Shown: piece after piece, positions 48,616 through 60,171 of the stretch | Layout of the letters: every line of letters begins with the position of its first letter | Numbering within the stretch: the first letter of the stretch is position 1 | Source: Calycina herbarum | Taxonomy: Eukaryota; Ascomycota; Leotiomycetes; Helotiales; Pezizellaceae | Length of the DNA stretch: 64,000 bases | Direction: 5' to 3' | NCBI GenBank assembly: GCA_001414485.1 | Contig: LLEY01000085.1 | Coordinates: forward strand, 186,001-250,000 | Translations under genes and position numbers: made by a program | The notes under the pieces: generated by a model | What the model was told of the DNA's origin: nothing | Databases searched by the model: none | The model's input: only the letters and a program-made list of their open reading frames with translations

Positions 48616-49539
48616 CGCGACCTACTGGGGCTGAGTTTCGAAGAGTATCTCAAAAGGCTGTGTGTAATTTCAAGATGAATGAATTTCTGGTTATCGTTTC
48701 TTGGTAAAGTTGAGATCAAGTGAATTTAAATAAATACACAACCAACCAACCAGTCAAGCTCACTCTCACTTTTTAGCAATATGCACGTCATGTTCATTGT
48801 AGAATCACGTTATGCTTTTGCTACACTCACGACAAACTCAATTGGTCCTGATTCTTGATCGTTAGCATCCAGTACAGAATATATCTTTCAGACCTGGATT
48901 CAAATCCTCTTGCTCGTGCGAGCGTGGCTAAATTATGCTACAGTATTACATTCCTTGAAGAAACTGATAGCCGTTCCTTTTCCTGCATTGCCCCGCTCAG
49001 TGAAACGTTATACGACAGTGAAGGGTGGGTGGGGAAGTATTGGTATGTTCTTATCCTCATTGCCAAATAAGGTAAGTTACATGCTCTACCTCGGGTGTTA
49101 CACTATCGCAATTTGTAAATGCCTGTTGACTTGCATAATGCACCTTGACTGCCTTCGCATATGTCACCTTGCATGTGGTTGGAGGAGAAAACGAGCGCGA
49201 ATATATGTGTGTGGGGGTGATATACGGGGAAAATGGTGGGAAAATTATATGAGGGTGTGGCGAAAGCATATCGCATTGGCTAGCTCGGCTGCTTGGTAAC
49301 CAGGGCTCGCTTAGACCAGACCGCGTAAGTATGTTGTTTGCCTACAAAAATCCCTGCTCTAGAAAAATCCTTGTCGCTTTTCCAACCATAGCACCATGGG
49401 CTTGATAAATTGAGGTTGCTGCTTTAATGGAATCGGGGCATAAAAACCTTCTAGTATTTTCAATTTTGAAATTTTACTGTAATTATCAACAGCCGGTACT
49501 TTGCTCTTTGAATTTACAAAACAACTCACAATCGCTACC
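48616..49539. other. intergenic, shared promoter of divergent genes
   Basis: 924 bp between the minus-strand GST-like gene and the plus-strand dehydrogenase. Short frames here (such as 48910-49299) look random. No RNA gene recognised. Confidence 0.5.
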
Positions 49540-50732
49540 ATGGCCCCTCAGCTTGCATTTTTGGGTTTAGGTCTCATGGGCCAGGTACTTTACCAACCAT
49601 TCTTACTAACAAGAAATAGTTGGTTTCTAATTTAAGATAACAGGTCATTACCAAAAATCTGGTTCTTCATGGAAATCTGGAGAAGCCCTTAGCAATATAC
49701 AACCGTACGGAAAGTGTCGCACAGAAACACAGCTCCCAGATCGGGCATTCCAGGGCAGTTTCAACTGTCGAGGAAGCCATCGCGGGATCGGATATCATTT
49801 GGTCATGTCTCCAAAATCAAGAAGCCGTAGAGTCCATTTTTGAGGAAATTCTTACAAGGGATATTGAAGAAAAACTTTTTATCGAGAGTTCAACAATGAC
49901 CCCCGAGGAAACTAGGAGTATTTCCGATCGAGTCTTAAGTGCAGGGGGAGCTTTTGTTGCTTTGCCAGCTACCTATTGCTTTCCTGAATTCGATTTTGAA
50001 AGAATACGGAAACAACGCTGAATTGTTTAGTTATGGGGGATCCTAATATCGCAGAGCGTCGTGGGCTCATTTGTATAATCGCTGGGACAAACAAGTCAAT
50101 TGAACGCATCAGGCCGTACATAATTGGGGTGTAAGTCAAACCGTAGCGCTACTTCATGAATCTATCTTCCGAGGGCGATTTTTGACCTTCGAACCACTAA
50201 AATAGGATAGGAAAGTCAATCGTTGACTTGACCGGCGAGGAACCTAGTAGTGCGTCCTTACTCAAGCTTTTGGGAAACCTACTCATTATGACAACCATGG
50301 AGACTGTTGCCGAAGCTAATGTTTTTGCGGAGAAATGCGGACTTGGGACTCAAATCATGAACAAATTAATGACCCAGTTATTTCCTAACCCACCGCACTC
50401 AATCTACAACGTCAGAATGTTAAATGGGGACTACTATCAAAACCAAGTAAGTATTGGAACGTTCTGCATCTTTAACGCTGCAAGGGAATATTACTAATCA
50501 TATATAACTTTGTTACCCATAGCCAATGGTCGAAATCTCGAAAGCTCAAGATGTGGCTGCGCACGTTTTGGAAATAGAAAAGTCAACTGGGACTTCAGTC
50601 AAAGGTTATGAGGTTGCTGTGGACCACTTGCAAGCGGCAGAAGATCATGCTGGTGATAAGGCTGACATAACTGGAATATACGGTGCTGTAAGACTTAAGA
50701 GTGGGCTTCCCTACGAGACCGGGAGCGTGTAA
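49540..50732 (+). pseudogene. 3-hydroxyisobutyrate dehydrogenase-like, one splice donor lost
   Basis: Five exons: 49540-49584, 49644-49968, 50031-50130, 50206-50446, 50523-50732, giving 306 residues, the usual family length. The Rossmann start LAFLGLGLMGQ carries GxGxxG; next come NRTESVAQ (the NRT motif that discriminates NADP), SDIIWSCL, FIESSTMTPEE (substrate-loop position), an AGT...IGKSIVDLTGEE segment, a long helix LLKLLGNLLIMTTMETVAEANVFAEKCG with the catalytic-type Lys region, and a C-terminal helical domain. Introns 1, 3 and 4 have GT..AG. Intron 2 (49969-50030) must start CT to keep frame (TTGCCAG then CTACCT), which suggests a GT-to-CT hit. If unspliced, a TGA soon follows. It is either non-functional or uses a rare splice site. 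Confidence 0.75.
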
Positions 50733-51025
50733 CTTCCGAGGTGGAGCAGACAAAGGGAATTAAATTGAATAATAATTTTGGGTGTTTCATCTTTGCATCA
50801 ATTTTGCATCTTTTACCTGTCATTTCTAAGTTGCACTGTAGCTTTATGTAGGCAGGGGTAGCCCTGCAATCAGTTGCTGTATCCTTAGTACTACTGTATA
50901 TGTCGCCTCCGATCTTGGCTTTCGTCGTCCTCGACTATAAAATACAAGTGTCGCCCGTCTTCTTTTTGGCCAGTTCCAGTGTTGCTTCCACAAAAGCCAG
51001 CAATTTACTTCAGACTTGTCCAACC
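50733..51025. other. intergenic, promoter of methyltransferase fragment
   Basis: 293 bp. No repeat or clear motif; a CT-rich leader appears near 50980-51020. Confidence 0.4.
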
Positions 51026-51381
51026 ATGACTTCGAGTAACATCACAGATCTTGCGGCCTCTGTTGCTTCCAATACTGCAACGTATCATGAGTACTTAAAA
51101 TCTCATGATATTCCCCAACCAACAAATGATGTCGCACCCCCTACTTCTACGGAGTGCCAGGGATTAATTTTTTGCTCACCACCTAGGTGGCAGTACGCAC
51201 TCTACACCAAAATTTGTATGGCACTTTAATACTGCCACCTAGGCGTTGAGCAAAAAATTAGTCAAGTCACTTCTTACCCGAGGAGATTATCTCCGCACGA
51301 GACAAAGCCATTGAAGCTTCAAATGAACTTCAAACACTCTTGATGGGCCCAGTTCAATCAACAATAAACGTAGAAATATTG
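51026..51381 (+). pseudogene. O-methyltransferase N-terminal fragment with MITE inside
   Basis: It starts MTSSNITDLAASVASNTATY and continues HEYLKSHDIPQPTNDVAPP, the style of the N-terminal dimerisation part of fungal SAM-dependent O-methyltransferases. A 92-bp MITE follows (51167-51258). Then a different frame resumes SHFLPEEIISARDKAIEAS and LQTLLMGPVQSTINVEIL, ending at a GTAAGA donor (51382). Leaving out the MITE and one TA does not restore frame, so further decay is present. The catalytic domain is absent; a copia LTR starts 160 bp downstream. The identification is by family resemblance, and the reader should treat the enzyme class as probable only. Confidence 0.6.
51167..51258. mobile_element. 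92-bp MITE, Tc1/mariner type
   Basis: The ends are inverted (ATTTTTTGCTCA...CCTAGGTGGCAGTA left; TACTGCCACCTAGG...TGAGCAAAAAAT right), with two mismatches over about 29 bases and a spacer of about 34 bases. It is flanked by TA at 51165-51166 and 51259-51260. It has no coding capacity and no RIP bias. TA duplication implies mobilisation by a Tc1/mariner/pogo-type transposase. Confidence 0.85.
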
Positions 51382-51826
51382 GTAAGAAATCGACATTCCT
51401 ATTCTTCGAGATTGAAAATTGACATGGAAGTGTACAGTGAGTTGCGAGTTAAGCTTGAATTTGCCTACTTTTTGAGAAAATTCCTTGATTTCCCCCCTTT
51501 TTAGGCACTCTTTTACCTATTAATTAATAATAATATATAATATTGTCGGTATATGCACAAGTGGTTAGCACTTCCACGTGCCTTTTGCACTTCCACGTGC
51601 CTTCCTCGCTTAATGAGGAAGGCAGGTATTTAAGAACCGAGTACAGACTTCTTTCTTACTCGGTATGCATCAACGATAGTTATAAGAATATATACTCTTT
51701 TACATCAAGCTATCGACCACCAAGTCGAACCAACACTAATCAGTGGACGCACAGATCAGAAACACTTGGCTATGTGAAGCGGTTCTAATCTGAACTGTAA
51801 GCTCACCAGCTAAGTAGTTGTGCAAA

Positions 51827-51930
51827 GTAGACTCCTCTCGTCGAATAGAGACTCCTTCTACTAGTTACTGCAAACTCTTGCAGTACGGCTACAACGTAGA
51901 CTCCTCTCGTTAAACAGAGACTCCTTCTAC
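51827..51930 (+). repeat. two 35-bp repeats in copia leader
   Basis: Copies at 51827-51861 and 51896-51930 (GTAGACTCCTCTCGT...ACTCCTTCTAC), 69 bp apart. The outer GTAGA/TCTAC of each copy can pair, so each may fold into a hairpin. Confidence 0.8.
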
Positions 51931-51950
51931 AGCCACAAAACACACTCAAA

Positions 51951-52045
51951 ATCCACTGCAAACTCTACGAATTACACACACAGAATCCACTACAAACTCT
52001 ACGAATTACACACGCATATCCACTACAAACTCTACAGCTTACAGA
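51951..52045 (+). repeat. three 33-34-bp tandem repeats in copia leader
   Basis: Units ATCCACTRCAAACTCTAC start at 51951, 51985 and 52018; the last is shortened and diverged. They lie just after the 35-bp repeats. Confidence 0.8.
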
Positions 52046-52517
52046 CAACCATAACCACCTACGGAATAAGAACTCGTAGGAGGCCCTTTGACCCTAACAA
52101 CTCACGCCCTCGGATATCCAGTACAACCTCGGATAATCCGGATCACCTAGCCCACTTCTACTGAACTGGAACTGGCCCACTTCTACTATTTAATCTCGGA
52201 GAACCTAGAATCTAGATCAACCATCATACTAAGGAGCCTCCAAGAGCCCCACCTACTGTATAGAACGGAATAACCCACCTCTAGGGAGAGGCTAAGCAAG
52301 GGATTAAGCCACGTTTGATAAACAACACGGCTTTCTATTCCTTACATACTCACTTACCCTTACTAGCACAAAGCCTACTCACTTCTTATTTACACACTAG
52401 TACTATATACCGTCGATTCTATATCTACTTTCGTTTCTTTTACTACTTTCGATTATTTCTAATTTATATATACTACATTCGACTTCTTCTACTACTATAC
52501 TATAGCACTATCAACTT

Positions 52518-53393
52518 TGGCTAAGGATAAGAAGGCTATAGCTTATATAGAAGAGAAGATCACAGAATACAACGTCGACGACATAGAGATAGAGGACGTA
52601 TATCTATAGGAAGTGTACTATATAGACTTTAACGCCTGGCCGGAATCGAGGTTCGCTAGCGTAAGAAGAAGCACACTTATCCTAATATACAAGCTATTAC
52701 GATATAGAGGCGTATAGGTAGAGATAGATAGAAACAAGGCATATATACTAAAGGCACTCTATAATATAGTATAAGAACTTATACTAAAGGCACTCTATAA
52801 TATAGTATAAGAACTTATACGAACTGAATAGACTATTAAGGAACTACGATCAGTAGTATTCTAGAACAAAACAAAGTCACCAGAGATGCTTATAAGGCAT
52901 ACGTATATCGAAGCCTATTCTAAACGATTCCCTAAAATAAACAACTCTTCGTATACACCTACAGCCTCGGCTAGTAATAACAACAACACTCTCTTAAACA
53001 CCTTTCCTTCAAGCAACATTCCAAAGCAAATTCCTTTGAATACTTCTCCTTCTACGCCTAACATTCCTTTATACAACGCCCCCCCGAATTCCTTTACAAA
53101 CACCTAGGTATTAGCTATAAACAACTCTATTCCTATAATACTATAAGGCTTTAGACCTTAAGCCAGCTATAACCAGGACTTCTCTCGCTTACTCGGTAAC
53201 CTTATAAAGTTATACTCAGAAGGACAAAAGTACAGAAGTAAGAGGGATAACTTCAAGCTTAAATCTATTATATTCAAGGATATATACAAGCGTTATAGTA
53301 TACTACCCTTAGTATATAACCTAGCTTTCCCGATCATACTTAAGGGCCAGGCGTCTAACCACTTCTATACAAGTGTATTTAAGAACAGAAGGG
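52518..53393 (+). pseudogene. copia gag, first part
   Basis: Starts near KDKKAIAYIEEKITEYNVDDIEIEDVY (about 52530) and continues DFNA*PESRFASV. A 36-bp tandem duplication (52745-52816) adds a repeat of 12 codons. The best uninterrupted piece, 52886-53107, is Asn/Pro/Ser-rich (NNNNTLLNTFPSSNIPKQIP). It then runs RLLGNLIKLYSEGQKYR and HFYTSVFKNRR to the P3 insertion. Its continuation is at 60172. RIP is moderate. Confidence 0.6.
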
Positions 53394-53858
53394 TGTCACG
53401 AATCACGGTATACGTGGTAAGTAGTCCAGACGGCGTTCTGACAGGACAAGGTATAATATCCGGGAAAGGAAAGTAACATAGGAGGAAATCAGTAATGCGG
53501 AAGGACATTAGGGATTTCAGGATCTCACTGTTGTGGTAATGTTGGAAGTCACGTGTGGTTATGTGACATGATCGCCTACATCGCTCTGGTCGCCTTGATC
53601 GCGAGCGACGCGAGCGACGCGAGCGATGTGAGCGACGCACTTTGGAAACGAAGGTTCTATATAAGACTAGCACGTCTGCCATTAGATAGGAGCTTCGTGC
53701 TTAACTTTAGTTATTAATCTTATTATCTTATTTAATATCTTTGATATAAGTAACGAGTTCACTTCTAAGTAAACAACCCGGCATATTTATACTTCTTACT
53801 TGTATACTAACCTTCGAGACTTAGTTATCTTTGTTTAGTTTGTTTAAGTTTCGTTATA
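53394..53858 (+). repeat. P3 5' LTR
   Basis: Starts TGTCACGAATCACGG. U3 holds CACGTG (53550-53555) and four 9-bp repeats GCGAGCGAC (53601-53636), then a TATATAAG box at 53658-53665. Ends GTTTCGTTATA. The following CTTTAAGCACCTGC is not a usual tRNA primer site. Confidence 0.9.
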
Positions 53859-53892
53859 CTTTAAGCACCTGCTTAGAAGTAAGATTGCTACT

Positions 53893-56800
53893 ATGTCGGC
53901 AACCTCTTCTACTCTGAAAACCACCCTACTAAAGCTAGCTGTAGACTACCTAGTTATATTAGTTACTACTCTTTGAGAGGAAGTGAAACTTCCCCTTCTA
54001 AAACCGTTTAATAGCTCGCTAGAGAAACTAGCTAAGTTCTTAATAAAAGCTTCCCTCTACTTAAACTTTTATTATACTTAGTTTAGAAATAAAACTAACT
54101 AGGTTATATGGTTGTCTACCTGTCTTAAAGGGGCAGCTTATAACTGGTTAGAACCTTACTTAGAGGATTACTAGGCGAACAAAATAGTTAAAGGAAAAGT
54201 CTTTCTTTAAATGTCTAAAAAGACAAGGGATTTGTTTAGAAATGTTCAAGGGTTTAGAGAAGGAATCAACTAGGCTTTTAAGGATGTTGATATAAAGAAA
54301 AAGGCAGTTAGAGCTTTATATATACTTAGGTAGAAGGGGTTAGCTGCTAAGTATACCTTATAATTTTAATAGTACTCTATATAAATTAGATAGAACGATA
54401 AAGTATTACGTGAACAATTCTATTATAGACTTAAGAATAATATAAAGGATAAAATCGTATAAGAGGATTTTCTAGATATATTAAACGAATTAACGAATAA
54501 CGTAATTAGGATTAATAACCGTATCTATAAAAGGAATCTAGAGAAGAAAGGAAGTTATAGTTATTGATATAGAAAGAGTAGACGAAAAGATTATAGAGAT
54601 CCTATAGAAATCGACGCTACTTAGAAATTATAGGTTCTAGGGAAGGAATCTAAGAAAGAAAACTCCTAGAGGGGAGGATTGTCCTAGAAAGAGTGAAATC
54701 GTTGACGCGAGTAGAACTTATATTATAACTGTAGTCTTCCTAGCTATAGAGTAAATAAGTGTAGTAAGAAGAAAGACTCTAAAGGGAAGTAAGCTAACGC
54801 TACTATCTAAAAAGAAGTAGCTTTACTAGAAAAAATCGAACTTACGGACGAAGAACTCGAGGCTAGAGGTTATAGTATATAAATTAAAACAGATGCTATA
54901 GATATAATAGCAGGTGTTATATACTTGTAGCTGAACGGAGGAATTAAGTTATAAGTTAGTAAGGTATAGGATACTAATAATAATAGAGATCTATTACTTA
55001 AAGAATATTACGATATATAGTTAGAAATAGATTATAAATTACCTATTTAGGTAGAATATAAATTACTACTATTAATAAGTTTGTTAGAGTTGTTGGAATC
55101 GATATCTAACTCGTTAGAAGTAGATCTAGGAATATATAAGCCTAAATAAGACGAGATATAGGCATTTATTAGAACCTTTAAAAGAGGGAATAGATAGGTA
55201 TATATAGAAAACTAGAAACCTAATTTCTAGAGCTTATATTCTACTTAAGAAATTAACTCTACTATTTTAACTACTTATAAAATAGTTTAGAATAATTAAG
55301 ATAGAATAACGTTAGTAAGCCTTGTTACTAGAAGGGAAACTATTAAATTTAAAGAACCTAGACTAGAATAAGCAGTATCTAGTAAGCTATTTAGTACGCC
55401 TGAGATAGGAGATATTTAGATAGTTGTAGATATATAAGAAGAAACTAGCTTATAGTAATAGTAGAGTTCTAACAACTTTATAGGACGCCTAAAACCTAGT
55501 TTTTTAGGTATACTACCTGACGATAAGGAAGCTATACTAGAAATAGGAGGCTAATATACTATAGTCGCTTTAGTTAGAAAAGTCGGAGTAATATTTTAGG
55601 AATTACGAAGTAGAAAGTTATTTAGTATAATCTTTTAGGAGATAAACGAATACGATATAGACTAAGAAATGAAGTTGGTATAAAGAGAACTCTACTAACT
55701 AATAATTAGAGAATTAAACGCTACCTTTAGAGAAAATCAACTTATAGTAATAGCGAAGATAAGAGGAAAGGAACTCCGAGTCTTAATTAATTTAGGAGTA
55801 ACGAGTAATTTCCTTTCTCTAGTAGCTTAGAAGAAGCTGAACGTCCTAATTAAAGGTATAAGGCTATACTACTTAGGAGTAGTTGATAGAATAGACGTTA
55901 TATACTAGGATAGAATTATTGATTAGTAAACTATTCTAATAAGTATTACTATTAAAGGATACTGCTTAGATATATAATTCGATATTGTTGAAATAGGAAG
56001 TAAGGAAGTGATACTAGGTATGCTATAGATTAGGGAATATAATCTAGATATTAATTAAAAGGTACGAATAATAACCTTTAGTTGATATAATTATATAGGA
56101 TTGTAATTGTAACTTTAAGGCTAGAACAAGGTTAGCGCTACCTCTTCTAAGACGCTAGGATACCTAGCCTAAGGTCCTCTACAGGTTAGTAGGACAGCTG
56201 ATAATGAAATACCTATATAGTATAGAGAATTTAAGGCTTTGTTTAAAAACTTAGAAGACTTACGAGCCTTGCTAGAACATTGCTTATAGGATTATAAGAT
56301 TAAATTAAAAGAGAGTTATTACCTCTCGAAGTAGAAGCTTTGGTTATATAACTAGAAAAGCCTATAAAAGATAGAAAGTTATATAAAGGAAGGTATAAAA
56401 AAGAGATATATTAGAAAATCTGAGTTACTAATTACCTTAAACATGCTTATTATTAAGAAGAAAGACGATCTAGATAGAAGAGTATATGTTAATTACTAAG
56501 AAGTAAATTACGCTATAGTTAAGGACGCTTATCCGCTGCTACCTAGCTAGTACTTATAAGATAAGTTGGGTAAAGTAGTACGATTTACGAAATTAGATTA
56601 ACGAAATACTTATAGACTTATATAAATAAAAGTCGGGGATAAATAGAAGATAGTATTTGCCTTACTATCGAGCCTTTACGAATATACAGTTATACTATTT
56701 AGACTCTATAACGTACTAGCTATATGTTAAAGATAAAATAATAATATTTTAGGAGATCTTCTAGAAGTAATAGTAATCTATTACCTAGATAATATCTTAA

Positions 56801-59040
56801 TCTTCTTAGAAAAAGAAGAAGAATATAAAGGATATGTTAAAGAAGTTTTATAATAACTAGTAAAAGTAAACTCTTAGTTAAAACTCTTGAAATACGAGTT
56901 TAGAGTAACTCGAACACTTTTCTTAGGATAGGTGTTTAGTTTAGGGAAAATAGAGATAGATCTAATAAAAATCTAGAACGTCTTAAACTAGAAGTTACTA
57001 GAGAATATAAAAGATATATAATCCTTCCTTAGATTTATAAACTTTTACTATCTATTTATTCAAGACTATATAAAGATTACTAAACTAATATCGAGACTAG
57101 TTAAGAAAGCTATTAAGTTTATATAGAATAAATAGGTAGAGGACGCTTTTTAGAAAATAAAAGCAAAGTTTATAGAAGAACCTATTTTATACGATTTTAA
57201 TATATAAAAGCCTAGTATAATTAAAATAGACGCCTTAGATATAGTAGTAGGAGTAGTTTACTTACAGCTAAATAATAAGGGAAAGCTTATACTTATTATA
57301 TATTATTCTAAGATATTTAACCTAGTATAATAAAACTATAGCATTTTTAATAAAGAGTTACTTACTATAGTATTAGCTTTAGAATACTAGAGAATTTATT
57401 TATAGCTAGTAAAATACCTAGTTATAGTTTTATCTAACTACGAGAACCTTAGGACATTTACAACTACTAAGGAACTTACGACGAGGCGATTAGCTAGATA
57501 GTTAGAAATATTAAGAGGATTTAACATTATTATTTAACATATAAAAGGAACGTTAAATACTTAAGCTAATACTCTTAGCTAGAAACCTAGATATAAGGGA
57601 AATAAAGAGTATAAAAAGATTATAATCTTAAAAACTCTTAAAAACAGAGACTTAGTACCTACTATATATAAAATAGTAGTAATAAACGATATATAGATAG
57701 ATAAAATTTAGAATATATATAAAGGTTATAACTAGTATATAAAAGGGAAACTATAGGTTCCTAGTTTATATATAAAAGAATTTATATAAGAATACTATAT
57801 TATACCTACTTATGGTTACTAAGGAATTCAGAGAACCCTCTAGAGGATAAAATAACACTACTATATTAATCAGTTATCTATAATAGTTAAGGAAGTAATA
57901 GTAGAATATAATACCTATACTAGGAATAAGGCTTCCTACTATACTCCTTATAGATAGATAAACACTACTCTAATACTATAGATACCTTAGAAATTAATAT
58001 CTATAGATTTTATTATTAAATTACTAAAATCTAAAGATCTAATAATAAGAGTTAAATATAATATAATCCTAGTTATTATAGAACGACTTACGAAATATAT
58101 AATCTTAATAACATATATAGAGTTAAGTATAGCTAAGGAATTAGTATTTATATTCCTTAGGGAAGTAGTCTTAAGACATAGACTACTTAAAGAGATACTC
58201 TCGGATAGAGATAAGCTCTTTACCTTAAAATTTTAGATCGCTCTTATAGAACGATTAGGTACAAAAAGGAAGCTTTTTATAGCTTTCTACTCTTAAATAA
58301 ATAAAGGAAATAAACAGATGAATTAAGTAATTAAAACATACCTTTATTATTATATAAACTATTAGTAAGATAACTAGGTAGAACTGCTCCTCTTAGCACA
58401 GTTTACTTATAATAGTTTAGTAATAGAAATAATACTTATTACGCCTTTCTACACTAATTATAGGTATAAATTAACAGCGTATTAAGAACTACTATCTATA
58501 ACTATTAATAATTAACTTACTCGTATTTAGGTCTTAAAAATTAAGAGTCTATATAAGGAACTTATAAAAGACCTATAATTTATAATAGAAAGAAATATAC
58601 ACTACTATAACAAACGACGTAGTTAGGAGCTAACGCTAAAAGAGAGGGATAAAGTCTACTTAGTATAAAAAAACATCGATATAAAAAGACTAAGTAATAA
58701 ACTAGATTATAAAAAACTAAGACTATTTAAAATTAAATAAGTTAAGAGACCTTTAAATTATAAATTAGTATTACTAAAGATAATAAACATCTACCTAGTA
58801 TTCTATATATCCCTACTCGAACCAGTACTACTAGGAGCACCACTAGCCCTACTTATAGAAATTCAACTAGTAAACCTAGATACTAAATATAAAGTCGAAA
58901 AGATTCTTAACTATAAGATTATTAGAGGTAAGATTAAGTATTTAATTAAATAGTTAGATTACCTATACTTAGAAAACACTTAGGAACTAAAAAGCAATCT
59001 TAACTATTGCCTAGAGGAACTTCGGGAGTTCTACTACTAA
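53893..59040 (+). pseudogene. P3 gag-pol, RIP-destroyed
   Basis: gag starts with ATG 53893 (MSATSSTLKTTLLKLA). Zinc-knuckle region 54690-54775; RT about 56480-56950 with INY*EVNYAIVKDAY and a YYLDN box near 56780; RNase H about 57180-57580; integrase about 57820-58760; integrase end and chromodomain about 58700-59030 (KYKVEKILNYKIIRGKIKY). Equivalent segments are in the same order as P1. Many Trp/Gln codons are stops, so no active protein is expected. Confidence 0.85.
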
Positions 59041-59510
59041 AACCTAGGGTTACCTACATCTTATAGTTAGAAGGGAAAGCTTTAAAGAAAGCCGAATCAA
59101 GAGTCGGCTCAGTAACAAAAGCGGGGTTAATAGAAGAAGAGGGGGCTACTAGCTAGGCGACCTCTAATTCCCTCTCTTCTTTCTCTTTCTCTACTCTTTC
59201 TTTCTTATCAGCTTTATCAAGTTCTTATAGGTTAGTAAGACTACGACAGAGCATCTCTTGCTCCTGCTCTATAAGGAAGCGTTGTTGTTTTCGTAGACGA
59301 AGGATCTTCTATATAGCTTCTTCCTAAATCTTATAGGCTGTCTCTTCCTCCTATTATAACCTCCGCTTCTAGGCATTAATAGATTCCTACTCGAAAATTA
59401 AAGGTATTCGATTCTATAACTTAACATCGTAAGATTTACCCTTCCTAGTATACTTAGAATACTTAGAGCTACTAGGAACGCTAATACATCAACAGCTGGT
59501 TTTTACATTT
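59040..59510 (-). pseudogene. antisense Cys-cluster/coiled-coil gene in P3
   Basis: Read on minus: SSSKYSKYTRKGKSYDV near 59470-59420 (CxxC-x6-C with Cys turned Tyr), a Gln-rich helix with QRFLIEQEQEMLCRSL near 59285-59240, a Lys/Glu coiled coil (KADKKERVEKEKEERE near 59215-59165), and a C-terminal SAFFKAFPSNYK near 59085. Same plan as the M1 and M2 copies but here in a plus-strand element, so the antisense position is a property of the element family. Confidence 0.55.
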
Positions 59511-59706
59511 ATATAACAAGTATAAGGAATTATTTTACGTCTTAAACGTTCGATTTAAAGGGCGTTAAGGGTCTTATATTATTTAAGCTTGTCTTTTAAG
59601 AAAGGTGTTAACAACATAATAGGAACTAGGGAGGCCGCTAGCCTCTTAACGATATTTCTTAGGCTATACTTAAACGTAGGGACACACTAGTCTAAGAAGG
59701 GGATAG

Positions 59707-60171
59707 TGTTATAAATCACGGTATATATAGTAAGTAGTCTAGACGGCGTTCTAATAAGATAAGGTATAATATCTAGGAAAGGAAAGTAACATAGGAGGAA
59801 ATCAGTAATATAGAAGGACATTAGGGATTTCAGGATCTCACTATTATAGTAATGTTAGAAGTCACGTGTAGTCATATAATATGATTGCCTACATCGCTCT
59901 AGTTGCCTTAATCGCGAGCGACGCGAGCAACGCGAGCGATGTAAGCAACGCACTTTAGAAACGAAGGTTCTATATAAGACTAGCACGTCTGCTATTAGAT
60001 AGGAGCTTCGTGCTCAACTTTAGTTATTAATCTTATCATCTTGTTTAACATCTTTAATATAAGTAACGAGTTCACTTCTAAGTAAACAACCCGGCGCATT
60101 TATACTTCTTACCTATATACCAACCTTCGAGACTTAGTTATCTTTGTTTAGTTCGTTTGAGTTTCGTTACA
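59707..60171 (+). repeat. P3 3' LTR
   Basis: 465 bp, ends GTTTCGTTACA with the terminal CA kept. Preceded by AAGAAGGGGATAG. Differences from the 5' LTR are mostly C/T or G/A in RIP contexts. CACGTG kept at 59863-59868; four 9-bp repeats at 59914-59949. Confidence 0.9.

Larger units (their letters stand above)
53394..60171 (+). mobile_element. Ty3/gypsy chromovirus P3, complete
   Basis: 6778 bp with 465-bp LTRs of equal length (53394-53858, 59707-60171) and perfect five-base duplications AAGGG (53389-53393, 60172-60176). Inserted in copia gag. Plus-strand gag-pol with chromodomain; an extra gene lies on the minus strand before the 3' LTR. The 5' LTR and first part of gag are nearly free of RIP; the rest is not. 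Confidence 0.93.

Noticed and set aside
48885..48925. T-loop-like GGATTCAAATCC suggesting a tRNA
   Set aside because: No pairing acceptor or anticodon arms can be drawn around it.
53365..53682. 105-codon minus-strand frame at the P3 5' LTR
   Set aside because: It runs through LTR repeats (Arg/Ser-rich from the 9-bp units) and across the insertion boundary.
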